IMG/VR virus record: IMGVR_UViG_3300029448_000464
Span: 1-23,278 of that record
Origin: a virus
Length of the DNA stretch: 23,278 nucleotides
Reading direction: 5' to 3' (one strand)
In this document: positions 6,545 to 13,750 of the stretch, piece by piece
Layout of the letters: every line of letters starts with the position of its first letter
Numbering within the stretch: the stretch's first letter is position 1
Made by a program: the position numbers and the translations under genes
Notes under the pieces: model-generated
Seen by the model: the letters and a program-made list of their open reading frames with translations, nothing else
The model's database searches: none
Told to the model about the DNA's origin: nothing

Positions 6545-8806
6545 TTATTGCTCGTTTTTAGAAATATCTGATCTTACAGATTCTTTATCTGTTTTAAAAT
6601 TTTCTTTCATTTTATTAAATTCAACTTTCATCATTTCTCTTAATAATTTTTGTTGAGATTCTGTTTCAATTACATCTTTTCTAATTTCATTATTAGCATC
6701 TCCAACTTTCATTTTAATACCAGCTTGCACTAATTGTCTTTCTAATGTTTCTATAGTTCCTGTTTTTTCTTTTAAAGATTCTTCCATAGAAGACACTTGT
6801 CCTTGTAATTGAGAATACATAGATTTTCTTTCTATAATTTGTTTCTTGTTTCTTATATCCGTTTCAGACATCATAGCTATATCATCTATTAATCCAGCTT
6901 GATACCATTTAAAATATTCTTCTAATAAAGCCCATCTATTAACTGGCATTGTAGCTCCAGCTACTACTCTAACATCAAATCTTGCACTTGCATAATCTTT
7001 ATATTTTGATATAGCTTCACCATAATCATTATATATTTGAATATTTATTTTTATTTCTTTTTCTTGTTCTTGTGGGGATTGACCAGCTTCTGGTTGAACT
7101 ATTCTAAATACTTTTTCTATTGTATAATGTTTTTGAGCTACCATTTGAAAAACTCTACCTAAATGTTCTAATGCAGGTTCTACAACACTTCCCATCCATG
7201 CTTTTAATCTTCTAGTCCCAAATTCATCGTTTGCTAATAATCCTCTATAAGTTTCTGCTTGATCTTGAGCAAAACCCATCATAGCTGAAGGAACTCCACT
7301 AATATATTCAGCATCAGCTTTACCTTCTTGAACAACTGTGTAAAAAGCATTATTTATTGGAGCGGGTAATATTGGAGTGGGAGTGGCAAAACCCTGTCTG
7401 TATTTTAATAATGCACCTGGCGATGAAGAATATCTTTCCCACTCATCTTCTGGCACTGCTCCTTCTTCGTACATCCAACGAAGATTAGATGCTAAATTAG
7501 CATTGTGGAGCATAATTTGATGAGCTTTGTTTATTTCTTGTTGTTTTCCTATTAATGGTTGAACTGCACTCATTGGATATGGAGTACCAGTGTACATATA
7601 TGGAATAGGTATAATTGGGTACTCATTGATAGGTAATGTGTATTCATATAAAAATACATCACTACCAGCACTACAAGTTTGAACAATTCTATTTTCATAA
7701 AAAACTATAGAATCAACAATATTTTTTTTAAATGAATTATTTTTTTCTAATAATCTAAATTTAGATTCAGACATAACTTGTTGTTTTATAACAGTCGATT
7801 CTTCTTTAGCTTTAGAAATTAATTCCATTTGTTTTTCTTTTATAGCTTGAGCTGCCATTTGTTGAGATTTTTCTATTTGCAACTTAGCTCTTTCTGGAAT
7901 AATTTCTCCAGTTTCAACAGATTGTTGAATTTGCATTTGTTTTTCTAAAAGACCAACTTCAATTTCTTTTTTAAATTCTTCTATTTGTTTTTCAACTTCT
8001 TCTTGTAAAAGAATTAACTCTGTTTTTGTAGGTTCTATTTTTATATAAACATTTCTATATTTAAATTTTTTCTTAGAATATGTTTCATAGTAAGGTATAA
8101 TATCTTCATCTTCTGAGTTAACATTTACTCCCATTGTTATATCTTCTGGTTGTATTGATTCACCTAAATCAATATCTCTTTGAGAATAAGATATTACATC
8201 AGTTCCTTTACTAACTTTTTTAATTTTAGCCTCAAATTGAGGTAACATATTAATTAATCTAGATCTTGATATATTTTTTCTTACTTGAATAAAATTAGCA
8301 TCTCTAAATAAAAAATCTGAACTTGCGGGATCTACATATACATCATAAGGATCAAGTCTATTAAATCTAACTTCTCCCATTCCTCTATCAGCGTCTCTAT
8401 CTACATCTACTAAAAAATAACCTACCCCTTTAGTAAGAGCATCTAAAGCAATTTGACTATATAAAGATTTTCCATTAGATAAATACCAACAATAATCTGC
8501 AATATCAGAATGTACTTGAGCAACATCTACATCATCTCCAGTAGCTCCAACTGCTTTCCATTTAGGATTATTAGCAGTAACAAAATATTTCATTATTTCA
8601 ACTATAGGAGTTATTCTATTAATCGTAAATGTAGGCATACCAGATTCTTCTAATTGGTCTTTTTCTTTTTTACTTAATTGTTCATTAAGATAAAAATCAT
8701 AACCTTTTTGACTTAATGTTTGCCATCTTTGTCTATGAGTATTATTTGCTCTATCCCAAAGTTGTTTATTAACTTGAGCTTTATTCTTTTTAGTAACTCT
8801 CGCCAT
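6545..8806 (-). CDS. Portal protein
   Basis: The 753-residue protein carries features of P22/SU10-type portals. Near the N-terminus are SGMPTFTINRITPIVEIMKY and RFNRLDPYDVYVDPASSDF, and in the middle PISA-like stem and crown positions with PIIPIPYMYTGTPYPMSAVQ and QEINKAHQIMLHNANLASN. It forms the 12-subunit ring through which DNA is packaged and to which adaptors attach. A long charged helical insertion (about residues 255-345, rich in KQ/EK) and a C-terminal coiled coil (about 665-750) are visible. The C-terminal helices could be a barrel. An AGAGGAT ribosome binding site precedes the ATG. Its order between terminase and scaffold is standard. Confidence 0.85.
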   Translation of the reverse strand: MARVTKKNKAQVNKQLWDRANNTHRQRWQTLSQKGYDFYLNEQLSKKEKDQLEESGMPTFTINRITPIVEIMKYFVTANNPKWKAVGATGDDVDVAQVHSDIADYCWYLSNGKSLYSQIALDALTKGVGYFLVDVDRDADRGMGEVRFNRLDPYDVYVDPASSDFLFRDANFIQVRKNISRSRLINMLPQFEAKIKKVSKGTDVISYSQRDIDLGESIQPEDITMGVNVNSEDEDIIPYYETYSKKKFKYRNVYIKIEPTKTELILLQEEVEKQIEEFKKEIEVGLLEKQMQIQQSVETGEIIPERAKLQIEKSQQMAAQAIKEKQMELISKAKEESTVIKQQVMSESKFRLLEKNNSFKKNIVDSIVFYENRIVQTCSAGSDVFLYEYTLPINEYPIIPIPYMYTGTPYPMSAVQPLIGKQQEINKAHQIMLHNANLASNLRWMYEEGAVPEDEWERYSSSPGALLKYRQGFATPTPILPAPINNAFYTVVQEGKADAEYISGVPSAMMGFAQDQAETYRGLLANDEFGTRRLKAWMGSVVEPALEHLGRVFQMVAQKHYTIEKVFRIVQPEAGQSPQEQEKEIKINIQIYNDYGEAISKYKDYASARFDVRVVAGATMPVNRWALLEEYFKWYQAGLIDDIAMMSETDIRNKKQIIERKSMYSQLQGQVSSMEESLKEKTGTIETLERQLVQAGIKMKVGDANNEIRKDVIETESQQKLLREMMKVEFNKMKENFKTDKESVRSDISKNEQ

Positions 8807-8811
8807 TTATT

Positions 8812-9192
8812 TTATCCTCTTATTTCTATATGAACTAAGTCGTCAAAACCATTATCTTTTATATCCCCATCGCTATCCCAGTCGCCGCCCCAGCGTACAG
8901 GTACATTAAGTTGTTTAGCGATACCTCGAATCATTCCACCCATATAATGAAATCCATCTCTATTATCCCAATCAATAGGATAAGGAGATAAGTCAACAGC
9001 TTTACCTTCCATATGTTTACTATATTTTACTTTAGTAGCTCCTTGTTTTAACAATTTTTCTTGTCTTTCTTTAGAACGAACTCCTTCAATGATAGTAACA
9101 TCCATTATTTTAATAAGTTCATTAAGTACGCTAACAAGTCTTGCGTCAACGCCTTTTAATCTTTGCTTAGATTTTTTCCCGAATTTATACAT
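8812..9192 (-). CDS. M15-type peptidoglycan peptidase (endolysin)
   Basis: The 126-residue protein matches the VanY/VanX-like D,D- or L-Ala-D-Glu peptidase fold of phage endolysins such as T5 Lyt. Zinc ligands are H60 and D67 in KHMEGKAVDLS, and H121 in DLVHIEI. D118, three residues before H121, is in the place of the catalytic acid. A GVRSKERQEKLLKQGATK stretch (37-54) is the typical substrate-side helix. It is at the normal length for a single-domain enzyme and has no signal peptide. It would cut peptide crosslinks in the cell wall at lysis. The start overlaps the upstream stop by one base (TAATG). No holin or spanin is adjacent. Confidence 0.85.
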   Translation of the reverse strand: MYKFGKKSKQRLKGVDARLVSVLNELIKIMDVTIIEGVRSKERQEKLLKQGATKVKYSKHMEGKAVDLSPYPIDWDNRDGFHYMGGMIRGIAKQLNVPVRWGGDWDSDGDIKDNGFDDLVHIEIRG

Positions 9193-9518
9193 TATTTACT
9201 ATATGGAAATTTTTGTTTTTTAACATCTCTACGTTTTTCCATACCTTTAGTTGCCCATTTTTTTCCTTCTTTAGATTGTTTAAATCTAATAGTTTCTAAT
9301 GCATTAGAAATAGATTTTCCATATTTTTTTGTATTTTTTGTTTTTTGATTTTTTGATTTACTATAAGACTCACTCATTTTATCAATATTTTTTCCATGTT
9401 GTTCATTACTTGCTTTTTTTTCTTTACGATTTCTTTTAAGATTTGCAACACAATCGTTTTTAGCTTTTCCTTTAAAAGAACCACATTTTTTTTGAATTAT
9501 TTTTTTTAAATTTGACAT
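9192..9518 (-). CDS. Lys-rich basic protein (108 aa), unknown
   Basis: The protein is extremely basic and low in complexity: Lys is by far the commonest residue, with Asn, Ser and Arg. It has two Cys near the N-terminus (QKKCGSFKGKAKNDC) but no recognisable domain, membrane segment or signal peptide. The start has an AGGAG ribosome binding site, and it ends in TAATG overlap with the endolysin start. A nucleic-acid-binding role is inferred from charge; it lies between terminase and lysis genes, so a packaging-associated or DNA-condensing protein is possible. No family is recognised. Confidence 0.6.
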   Translation of the reverse strand: MSNLKKIIQKKCGSFKGKAKNDCVANLKRNRKEKKASNEQHGKNIDKMSESYSKSKNQKTKNTKKYGKSISNALETIRFKQSKEGKKWATKGMEKRRDVKKQKFPYSK

Positions 9519-9527
9519 TTTGCACTC

Positions 9528-11093
9528 CTATGCAATTAACCAACTTTTTGCTTTTCTTTTTGGTTTAAACCATCCTTTTTTCTTTTTGTCTTTCTTCATA
9601 TTTGGAGGAAAAGCGTGTATTTGTGAATAATATAAGCTTTCTATTGTGTCATCATGAGCCATTTTAGGGCCAAAAGTAAGGATTTCGTTGATTAAATCAA
9701 ACATATTTTTCCTTAAATGCACCGTTCCTGTACTAAAACGCGCCGAAAGTCCAGAATAAATGCGATTTCTTTTCTGCGTTCCGCCAGGTTTTTCTGGAAT
9801 GACTGCAATATTGTATTTATTAAGTCTTCTTCTTTCATCATTAAGAGCTTGAAATATACTTCTATTCATAGCAACATCTTCAACTGTAGATGATAAACAA
9901 TTATACTTTTGATGTAATTCTAATATCATATCTACTACACCTTTTTTACCAAGTATTTCACCAGTTTCTGGATTTTTAGATCCTATAGTTGGAACACTTC
10001 TATGTCTTTCATATTCTAATACATATAATTCATTATTACTATCTATTGCAATAACAGTTATTACACTAAAGTCACTATGCTTAGTATCAATATCTGTAGC
10101 AGGATCGCATCCTATAAATGTATTAACTGGAATTTCTTGTCCTTCTTTTACAATATAACTAATTCCATCTTCGTATTTATAATAACCATTCCAATATTTA
10201 ATATGTTCTCTTCTCCATATAGAATCTTCTTCACTCATAACTTCCATCATATATTCTTGAAAAAACTTTTGAGGTTGTCCAGAATCAGCATAAAATTTCT
10301 TTTTTTCTTTTATTTTAGATAGAGGAAAAAACGATTCCCATAAAGGAGTTGTTTCATCAAGTAATGCTTTGTAAGTGATTACTTTCCAAGAAAATTTCTT
10401 TTTATCTTTTACAGATCGAGCATGATTATTTATAAGATTATTAATAAAGCTATCATAATGAACAGGAGTACCATTAACACGAAGCCTACCAGTATGTGGT
10501 TCAATCGCAGGATATACAACAGCTGTAACAAGATTAGCATTTTTATCTCTAGCTTCTTTTGTAATAGTATTCGCTTCATGTTCAAAATCATCAAGTACAA
10601 TAAGATCATATCGTTTATGTAATTTAGCTCCTCCACGAATACCAGCTACATTAGATTTACTAATTAACTTACATCCATTAATTAATTCAATATCTTCTTC
10701 TGTCCATTTTTTTCCACGCATAGGCCCAAAATAATATTTAATACTATCATTAAATTCTAAATGATGTTTAATATAATCCATATTACCTACACTTAATTTT
10801 TGTGTAGCAGATACCCAAGCGTAAAATTGAAAGTTTTCTTTAGTAGCAAAAACAAAATCTTTTATAATTGATGCTTTTGTTAAAACTGTTTTCCCATGGC
10901 CTCTAGGTATAATAATTGCAGTTTGTTTTATATTTTTATCATCTATAGCATCCGCTACTTCATAATGAAAGAAAGGAGTTTCACTTCGCATAAAGTCGTC
11001 TGGTAAAAAAAGTTTACCAAATGATATAAGATCTTTATGAGCTAATCTAAGAGCTTCTTCAGCTTTTGAAATGTTTTGAGAATTAATATTCAA
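9528..11093 (-). CDS. Terminase large subunit (TTG start)
   Basis: The 521-residue packaging motor shows an ATPase Walker A (IIPRGHGKT, K68), Walker B (DLIVLDDFE, residues 163-171) and coupling motif NGTP (207-210). The nuclease domain shows D330 in FIGCDPATDID, E405/D406 in TVEDVA, and D481/D482 in HDDTIES, as expected for an RNase H-type headful or site-specific endonuclease. The start codon is TTG (11091-11093), which follows the stop codon of the upstream gene with no gap (TAATTG). A weak GGGAAAA site precedes it. The next in-frame Met (residue 35) would remove a conserved N-terminal helix, so TTG is preferred. It acts with the terminase small subunit-like protein upstream. Confidence 0.93.
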   Translation of the reverse strand: MNINSQNISKAEEALRLAHKDLISFGKLFLPDDFMRSETPFFHYEVADAIDDKNIKQTAIIIPRGHGKTVLTKASIIKDFVFATKENFQFYAWVSATQKLSVGNMDYIKHHLEFNDSIKYYFGPMRGKKWTEEDIELINGCKLISKSNVAGIRGGAKLHKRYDLIVLDDFEHEANTITKEARDKNANLVTAVVYPAIEPHTGRLRVNGTPVHYDSFINNLINNHARSVKDKKKFSWKVITYKALLDETTPLWESFFPLSKIKEKKKFYADSGQPQKFFQEYMMEVMSEEDSIWRREHIKYWNGYYKYEDGISYIVKEGQEIPVNTFIGCDPATDIDTKHSDFSVITVIAIDSNNELYVLEYERHRSVPTIGSKNPETGEILGKKGVVDMILELHQKYNCLSSTVEDVAMNRSIFQALNDERRRLNKYNIAVIPEKPGGTQKRNRIYSGLSARFSTGTVHLRKNMFDLINEILTFGPKMAHDDTIESLYYSQIHAFPPNMKKDKKKKGWFKPKRKAKSWLIA

Positions 11094-11987
11094 TTAATTT
11101 TCCCAACACTTTATTCCTTTTTCAGAAAATTCTATTGTAGTCCAACCAGTTCTTACTATAGGATAAAAACAATATCTAGCGTAATCAGCATATCTTAAAA
11201 AAGATCCACCTCTAACATACCATCTTCTTCTTAATTCTTCTGTATTATCTTTAGCAATTACTAAACTATCCATTGGTTTTACATATAATTGATGATTATG
11301 CCCTAAAAAAAATACATCTCCTTCACTATACACAGCAGCCATTTTATCTAATTCCATATCTCCATTTTTACCACCACCTTTACCATGACCACTTACTAAA
11401 TTGTAACTTTTATTTTTAATATTTATTTTAGTATAACCTGGCATCCGATAATATGGAACCCCAAGTTCTTTAGCAAGAACTTTACATACGTCAAAATCTA
11501 AAATATTAAAGGATCGTATGTAGTCATGGTTCCCACCTCTTATAAACAGGCATTTGTCTTTAATAGGTTTAACTAAATTAATAAATTCTAAGTATTGATC
11601 GTCTGGAGAAATGTTTTGACCTCTTTGGTTTATTTTATAATTAGGAGGTATTAATTCTAATAAATCTCCATTACCAAACCATCTAGCATCATCATCTTTT
11701 TCTATTTCATCTAAAGCTTGTTTAAACTTTGTATAATCAAATTCAACTGCTCCAACATGAACATCTGTTAATCCATGAACTCTTAATGTTTTTTTACTAT
11801 TAACATTTAAAATATCACCTGGTTCTACTTCTACAGGTTGAGTATAAATATTATTAGATACAGTTTGTACTTTAAAAGAAAAAGAAGCTCCACATCTATT
11901 GCATTTATATTGTTGTTTTAAAACTCCAGTTCTAGAATCTGTACCATTTTTTTTAATATAAAGCGAATTGCATTTAGGACACTTCAT
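11094..11987 (-). CDS. Zinc-ribbon metallophosphoesterase
   Basis: An N-terminal zinc ribbon of the transposase/InsA style (C3, C6, C29, C32 when started at the second Met) is fused to a calcineurin-like phosphoesterase. The metal-binding motifs are D75-x-H77 in TDVHVG, D108 in GNGDLLE, N153-H154-D155 in GGNHDY, H201 in SGHGKG, and H230-x-H232 in GHNHQ. Such enzymes cleave phosphomonoesters or diesters, including DNA ends. The start at 11987 is chosen because GGAGAG lies 7 nt before it; the ATG at 11999, which would add four residues, lacks a ribosome binding site. Its gene lies between the two terminase subunits, so DNA-end processing in packaging is possible. This role is inferred. Confidence 0.85.
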   Translation of the reverse strand: MKCPKCNSLYIKKNGTDSRTGVLKQQYKCNRCGASFSFKVQTVSNNIYTQPVEVEPGDILNVNSKKTLRVHGLTDVHVGAVEFDYTKFKQALDEIEKDDDARWFGNGDLLELIPPNYKINQRGQNISPDDQYLEFINLVKPIKDKCLFIRGGNHDYIRSFNILDFDVCKVLAKELGVPYYRMPGYTKINIKNKSYNLVSGHGKGGGKNGDMELDKMAAVYSEGDVFFLGHNHQLYVKPMDSLVIAKDNTEELRRRWYVRGGSFLRYADYARYCFYPIVRTGWTTIEFSEKGIKCWEN

Positions 11988-12753
11988 TTGTCTCTCCATT
12001 TATTTGTGGTTGTTTTTTAGCACCTTCTAATTGATCTTGTGAAAAACCTTGAAATACACCCATTAATCCTAATTCTTTTTGTTTTACTACATTTCCCGAG
12101 GTCCCTACAATTTTACCTAATTCTTTAGCAGATTGCAATACAATATTATCGTCTTCACTATAATCTGCAAGATTTTTTAATTTACCAAGAATATATTCAT
12201 GATCTATTCCTAATCCTTTAGCTACGTCTAATACTGATTTTTCTATTTCATTCATAACTCTTTCCTGTTTTAATAATATTGTTGCTTTCTTTCTTGCTTT
12301 TTGATCTGACATTTCTTTATAAGCATTTTTATAAGCCTTTACAGCTCCCATACCTACTACAATATTAGTAGCAAATTCTTTTTCTTTATTAGTTATTTTT
12401 TTTCTTTTCTTAACAAGATCAGAAGTATTCTTTATTTTAGTAGAAAATGTGTATCTATTAGGATGCTTATCAAAATCTGTGTCCATTATCACATTTGGTC
12501 TATTTATAAAACTTCCTACAACAGTCCTAACCCATCCTTTAGCAAATTTATAATTCTTGCGATCTGAATGATGTTGTACGTTTTTTGATACTTTTATCAA
12601 TTGAATAATTCTATCGTCATCACTATATACCCAATCTCCTTGATCTGCAATTCTCCAATCTGGATGAACTACAAGATTAGGATGATGTTCTTTAAATTCT
12701 TCTATAGTATCATAAACATAATGATCTATTTTTTTTATAGTCCTTTTTTCCAT
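11974..12753 (-). CDS. Terminase small subunit-like protein
   Basis: Residues 119-175 match the pattern of the Terminase_2-type DNA-binding small subunits: ITNKEKEFATNIVVGMGAVK, then AYKNAY, KARKKATILLKQERV and MNEIEKSV. A later helix NLADYSEDDNIVLQSAKELG (195-214) also fits the family. The N-terminal 110 residues (e.g. HPDWRIADQGDWVYSDDDRI, HHSDRKNYKFAKGW) form an extra domain not in minimal small subunits, and its role is unknown. This protein recognises phage DNA for packaging and recruits the large subunit. It overlaps the phosphoesterase gene downstream by 14 nt and the preceding gene by 19 nt. It starts the packaging gene set. Confidence 0.72.
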   Translation of the reverse strand: MEKRTIKKIDHYVYDTIEEFKEHHPNLVVHPDWRIADQGDWVYSDDDRIIQLIKVSKNVQHHSDRKNYKFAKGWVRTVVGSFINRPNVIMDTDFDKHPNRYTFSTKIKNTSDLVKKRKKITNKEKEFATNIVVGMGAVKAYKNAYKEMSDQKARKKATILLKQERVMNEIEKSVLDVAKGLGIDHEYILGKLKNLADYSEDDNIVLQSAKELGKIVGTSGNVVKQKELGLMGVFQGFSQDQLEGAKKQPQINGETNEVS

Positions 12754-12941
12754 ATATTTTTCTCATCTCTTAGTTCTTTTAATTGATCCATTAATTGATC
12801 TATTAATTCAGATACTTCCATGTCTATAAAATACACTTTACTATCTATTTCTAATGGAATTAATTGTTTTTCAAATCCTTTTAATATTTTGTCTAATTTA
12901 TCATATGAAAGATTTTGTATATCAGTCATGCATTTAGCCAT
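12735..12941 (-). CDS. Small acidic helical protein (68 aa), unknown
   Basis: This is the first gene of the leftward operon. The start has an AAGGA ribosome binding site 8 nt upstream on the coding strand. The product is amphipathic and helical, with LIDQLMDQLKELRDEKN near the C-terminus, and an aromatic strand (KVYFIDMEVSELI) in the middle. The 19-nt overlap with the terminase small subunit-like gene supports translation. The function is not recognised. It could be a small regulator or a partner of the packaging protein. Confidence 0.6.
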   Translation of the reverse strand: MAKCMTDIQNLSYDKLDKILKGFEKQLIPLEIDSKVYFIDMEVSELIDQLMDQLKELRDEKNIWKKGL

Positions 12942-13041
12942 TGTATATTCCTTTATAATATCTCTACCTTATTTTCCCTTACCCTACCACCCTTAAAGTT
13001 AATACATTTGTCAAATTTGCCCAAGTTCTATTTGGAAAAAA

Positions 13042-13047
13042 ATTATA
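13042..13047 (-). promoter_or_regulatory. Possible -10 box of the leftward operon
   Basis: The minus strand reads TATAAT, an exact sigma-70 -10 sequence, about 100 nt upstream of the first leftward start codon. No TTGACA-like -35 is found at 16-18 nt spacing (the sequence there is A/G-rich), so it would need an activator or an altered polymerase. AT-rich DNA makes chance matches common. Confidence 0.25.
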
Positions 13048-13070
13048 CTATTTTGATATGTAGCCTTTTT

Positions 13071-13095
13071 CCCCTATATACCCCCTATATGGGGG
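13071..13095. repeat. Tandem CCCCTATAT repeats with 5-bp C/G stem
   Basis: CCCCTATAT occurs at 13071-13079 and again at 13082-13090, 11 bp apart (one helical turn), and the second copy is followed by GGGGG so that CCCCC and GGGGG can pair around a TATAT loop (13081-13095). The high G/C density is striking in this AT-rich region. It looks like an operator or a supercoiling-sensitive element. It lacks a following U-run on either strand. Confidence 0.5.
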
Positions 13096-13102
13096 ATTTC
13101 AT

Positions 13103-13122
13103 AAATAACTTTTTAGTTATTT
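13103..13122. repeat. 8-bp inverted repeat in the divergent region
   Basis: AAATAACT (13103-13110) and AGTTATTT (13115-13122) are perfect inverted copies around a TTTT centre. On the plus strand a T-rich stretch follows. It could be a repressor dimer site or a weak hairpin in the early leader. Confidence 0.45.
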
Positions 13123-13176
13123 TTCATTTTAAATATTATTATTAATAATTAATTAACAGTCAGATAAGGAGATTAT

Positions 13177-13434
13177 ATGGCAGATAATATATCGGTCAAA
13201 AGACCGAAGGAATTGCAGGAGTCTATAGATAGAACTAAGGCTAGTTACTATCGTAATATAGAGAAGGCTCCAGCTAAGAGAGGTTGGAATAGTACGTTTA
13301 ATGTTCCGATTGATGGATTGAATGAGTTGACTCGAGCGTATAATATGAAGATGAGAACCTTTAATCAAATATGTATTAATGAAGGTTATCCTCAGATATT
13401 AAACGAAGAGACTGTAATAGATCCAGTAGCTTAA
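13177..13434 (+). CDS. First rightward gene (85 aa), unknown
   Basis: An AAGGAGA ribosome binding site precedes the ATG. The protein begins MADNISVKRPKELQ and contains a basic helix (SIDRTKASYYRNIEKAPAKR) followed by GLNELTRAYNMKMRTFNQIC, which looks helical. Its DNA has fewer AT-only codons and looks richer in G and C than the following genes. It is alone between the divergent control region and a terminator-like hairpin, a place often used by very early host-takeover or regulatory proteins. This is inferred from position; no family is recognised, and there is no clear helix-turn-helix. Confidence 0.7.
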   Translation: MADNISVKRPKELQESIDRTKASYYRNIEKAPAKRGWNSTFNVPIDGLNELTRAYNMKMRTFNQICINEGYPQILNEETVIDPVA

Positions 13435-13480
13435 ATAGGATGGGAGTGAAGTTTAGTAGCTCCCACAACCTATCTTTCTT
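13435..13480 (+). terminator. Terminator-like hairpin after first early gene
   Basis: Starting one base after the stop codon, ATAGG (13435-13439) pairs with CCTAT (13469-13473), and TGGGAG (13441-13446) pairs with CTCCCA (13460-13465) around a 13-nt loop. The small internal loop is A13440 against 13466-13468. A pyrimidine-rich CTTTCTT tail follows (13474-13480). The tail is short and broken by C, so it may be a partial terminator or attenuator. It would let the first gene be expressed at a different level from those after the tRNA. Confidence 0.6.
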
Positions 13481-13498
13481 ATAATTATAGCCTAATTG

Positions 13499-13597
13499 TG
13501 TAGAGTGTCGCTAGTATTTGTGTAAGATATGCTAGTATTATATCTCTATGATATGTATTATTTAGTATTAACTTGGGCATAAACATTGTAAAGTGTC
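13499..13597 (+). repeat. Repeat cluster upstream of the tRNA
   Basis: TGTAGAGTGTC (13499-13509) and TGTAAAGTGTC (13587-13597) are near-identical, and the second abuts the first base of the tRNA. Between them GCTAGTATT occurs at 13510-13518 and 13531-13539, 21 bp apart. A related TAGTATTA lies at 13563-13570, followed by AACTTGGGCA (13570-13579). The stretch 13481-13597 has no gene. Spacing near two and three helical turns suggests binding on one DNA face. It could hold promoter and operator sites for the tRNA and genes downstream. Confidence 0.5.
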
Positions 13598-13666
13598 AGC
13601 AGAGAGAATGGGATTCAATCTAGGCTCATAATCTAGACTCTGGTAGTTCGACTCTACCCTCTGCTA
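13598..13666 (+). tRNA. tRNA-like gene, anticodon CAT, shortened D-arm
   Basis: A 7-bp acceptor stem pairs AGCAGAG (13598-13604) with CTCTGCT (13659-13665). The T-arm is GGTAG / TTCGACT / CTACC (13642-13658). The anticodon arm is CTAGG / CTCATAA / TCTAG (13620-13636, with one G-U pair), giving anticodon CAT at 13627-13629. The D-arm is abnormal: after A13605, GAAT and ATTC pair around a 3-nt GGG loop, so the usual 8-nt-plus D-loop and U8 are missing. CCA is not encoded. It could be a tRNA-Met, a tRNA-Ile whose C34 is modified, or a non-translating tRNA-like element. Total length is 69 nt. Confidence 0.75.
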
Positions 13667-13670
13667 CTAT

Positions 13671-13723
13671 TAAATATCTTAGAAGTCGTAAGACAAAGTT
13701 GAAATGAAACAAATAGATATTTA
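13671..13723 (+). repeat. 9-bp inverted repeat downstream of the tRNA
   Basis: TAAATATCT (13671-13679) and AGATATTTA (13715-13723) are perfect inverted copies with a 35-nt loop that contains a GTC-GTAA-GAC mini-hairpin with a GNRA loop. A T-rich stretch (13724-13732) follows. It may be a processing or termination structure for the tRNA transcript. AT-rich pairing lowers confidence. Confidence 0.4.
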
Positions 13724-13750
13724 TTAATTTTTAATAATAAAGGAGTAATC

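Larger units (their letters stand above)
12942..13176. promoter_or_regulatory. Divergent control region between the two arms
   Basis: No gene is seen here; the leftward and rightward operons start at its ends. It holds, in order: CACCCTTAA (12988-12996), an 11-bp palindrome ATTTGTCAAAT (13006-13016), TGCCCAAGTT (13018-13027, found reversed before the tRNA), a minus-strand TATAAT (13042-13047), tandem CCCCTATAT copies with a GGGGG run (13071-13095), and an 8-bp inverted repeat (13103-13122). The rightward gene has an AAGGAGA ribosome binding site at its edge. Promoters and operators for both arms are expected here. No good pair of -35/-10 boxes could be placed with confidence. Confidence 0.7.

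Noticed and set aside
13081-13095. CCCCC-TATAT-GGGGG as a rho-independent terminator
   Set aside because: The stem is only 5 bp and no U-run follows on either strand; an operator-like role is more likely.
12915-13145. Plus-strand ORF crossing the divergent control region
   Set aside because: No ribosome binding site, overlaps the leftward gene start, and the product is hydrophobic low-complexity from AT-rich DNA.
13190-13207. CGGTC-AAAA-GACCG hairpin at the start of the first rightward gene
   Set aside because: A 5-bp stem within a coding region gives too little support for a regulatory role.
13721-13737. TTATTAA/TTAATAA inverted repeat
   Set aside because: It is A/T only and only 7 bp, which is expected often by chance here.
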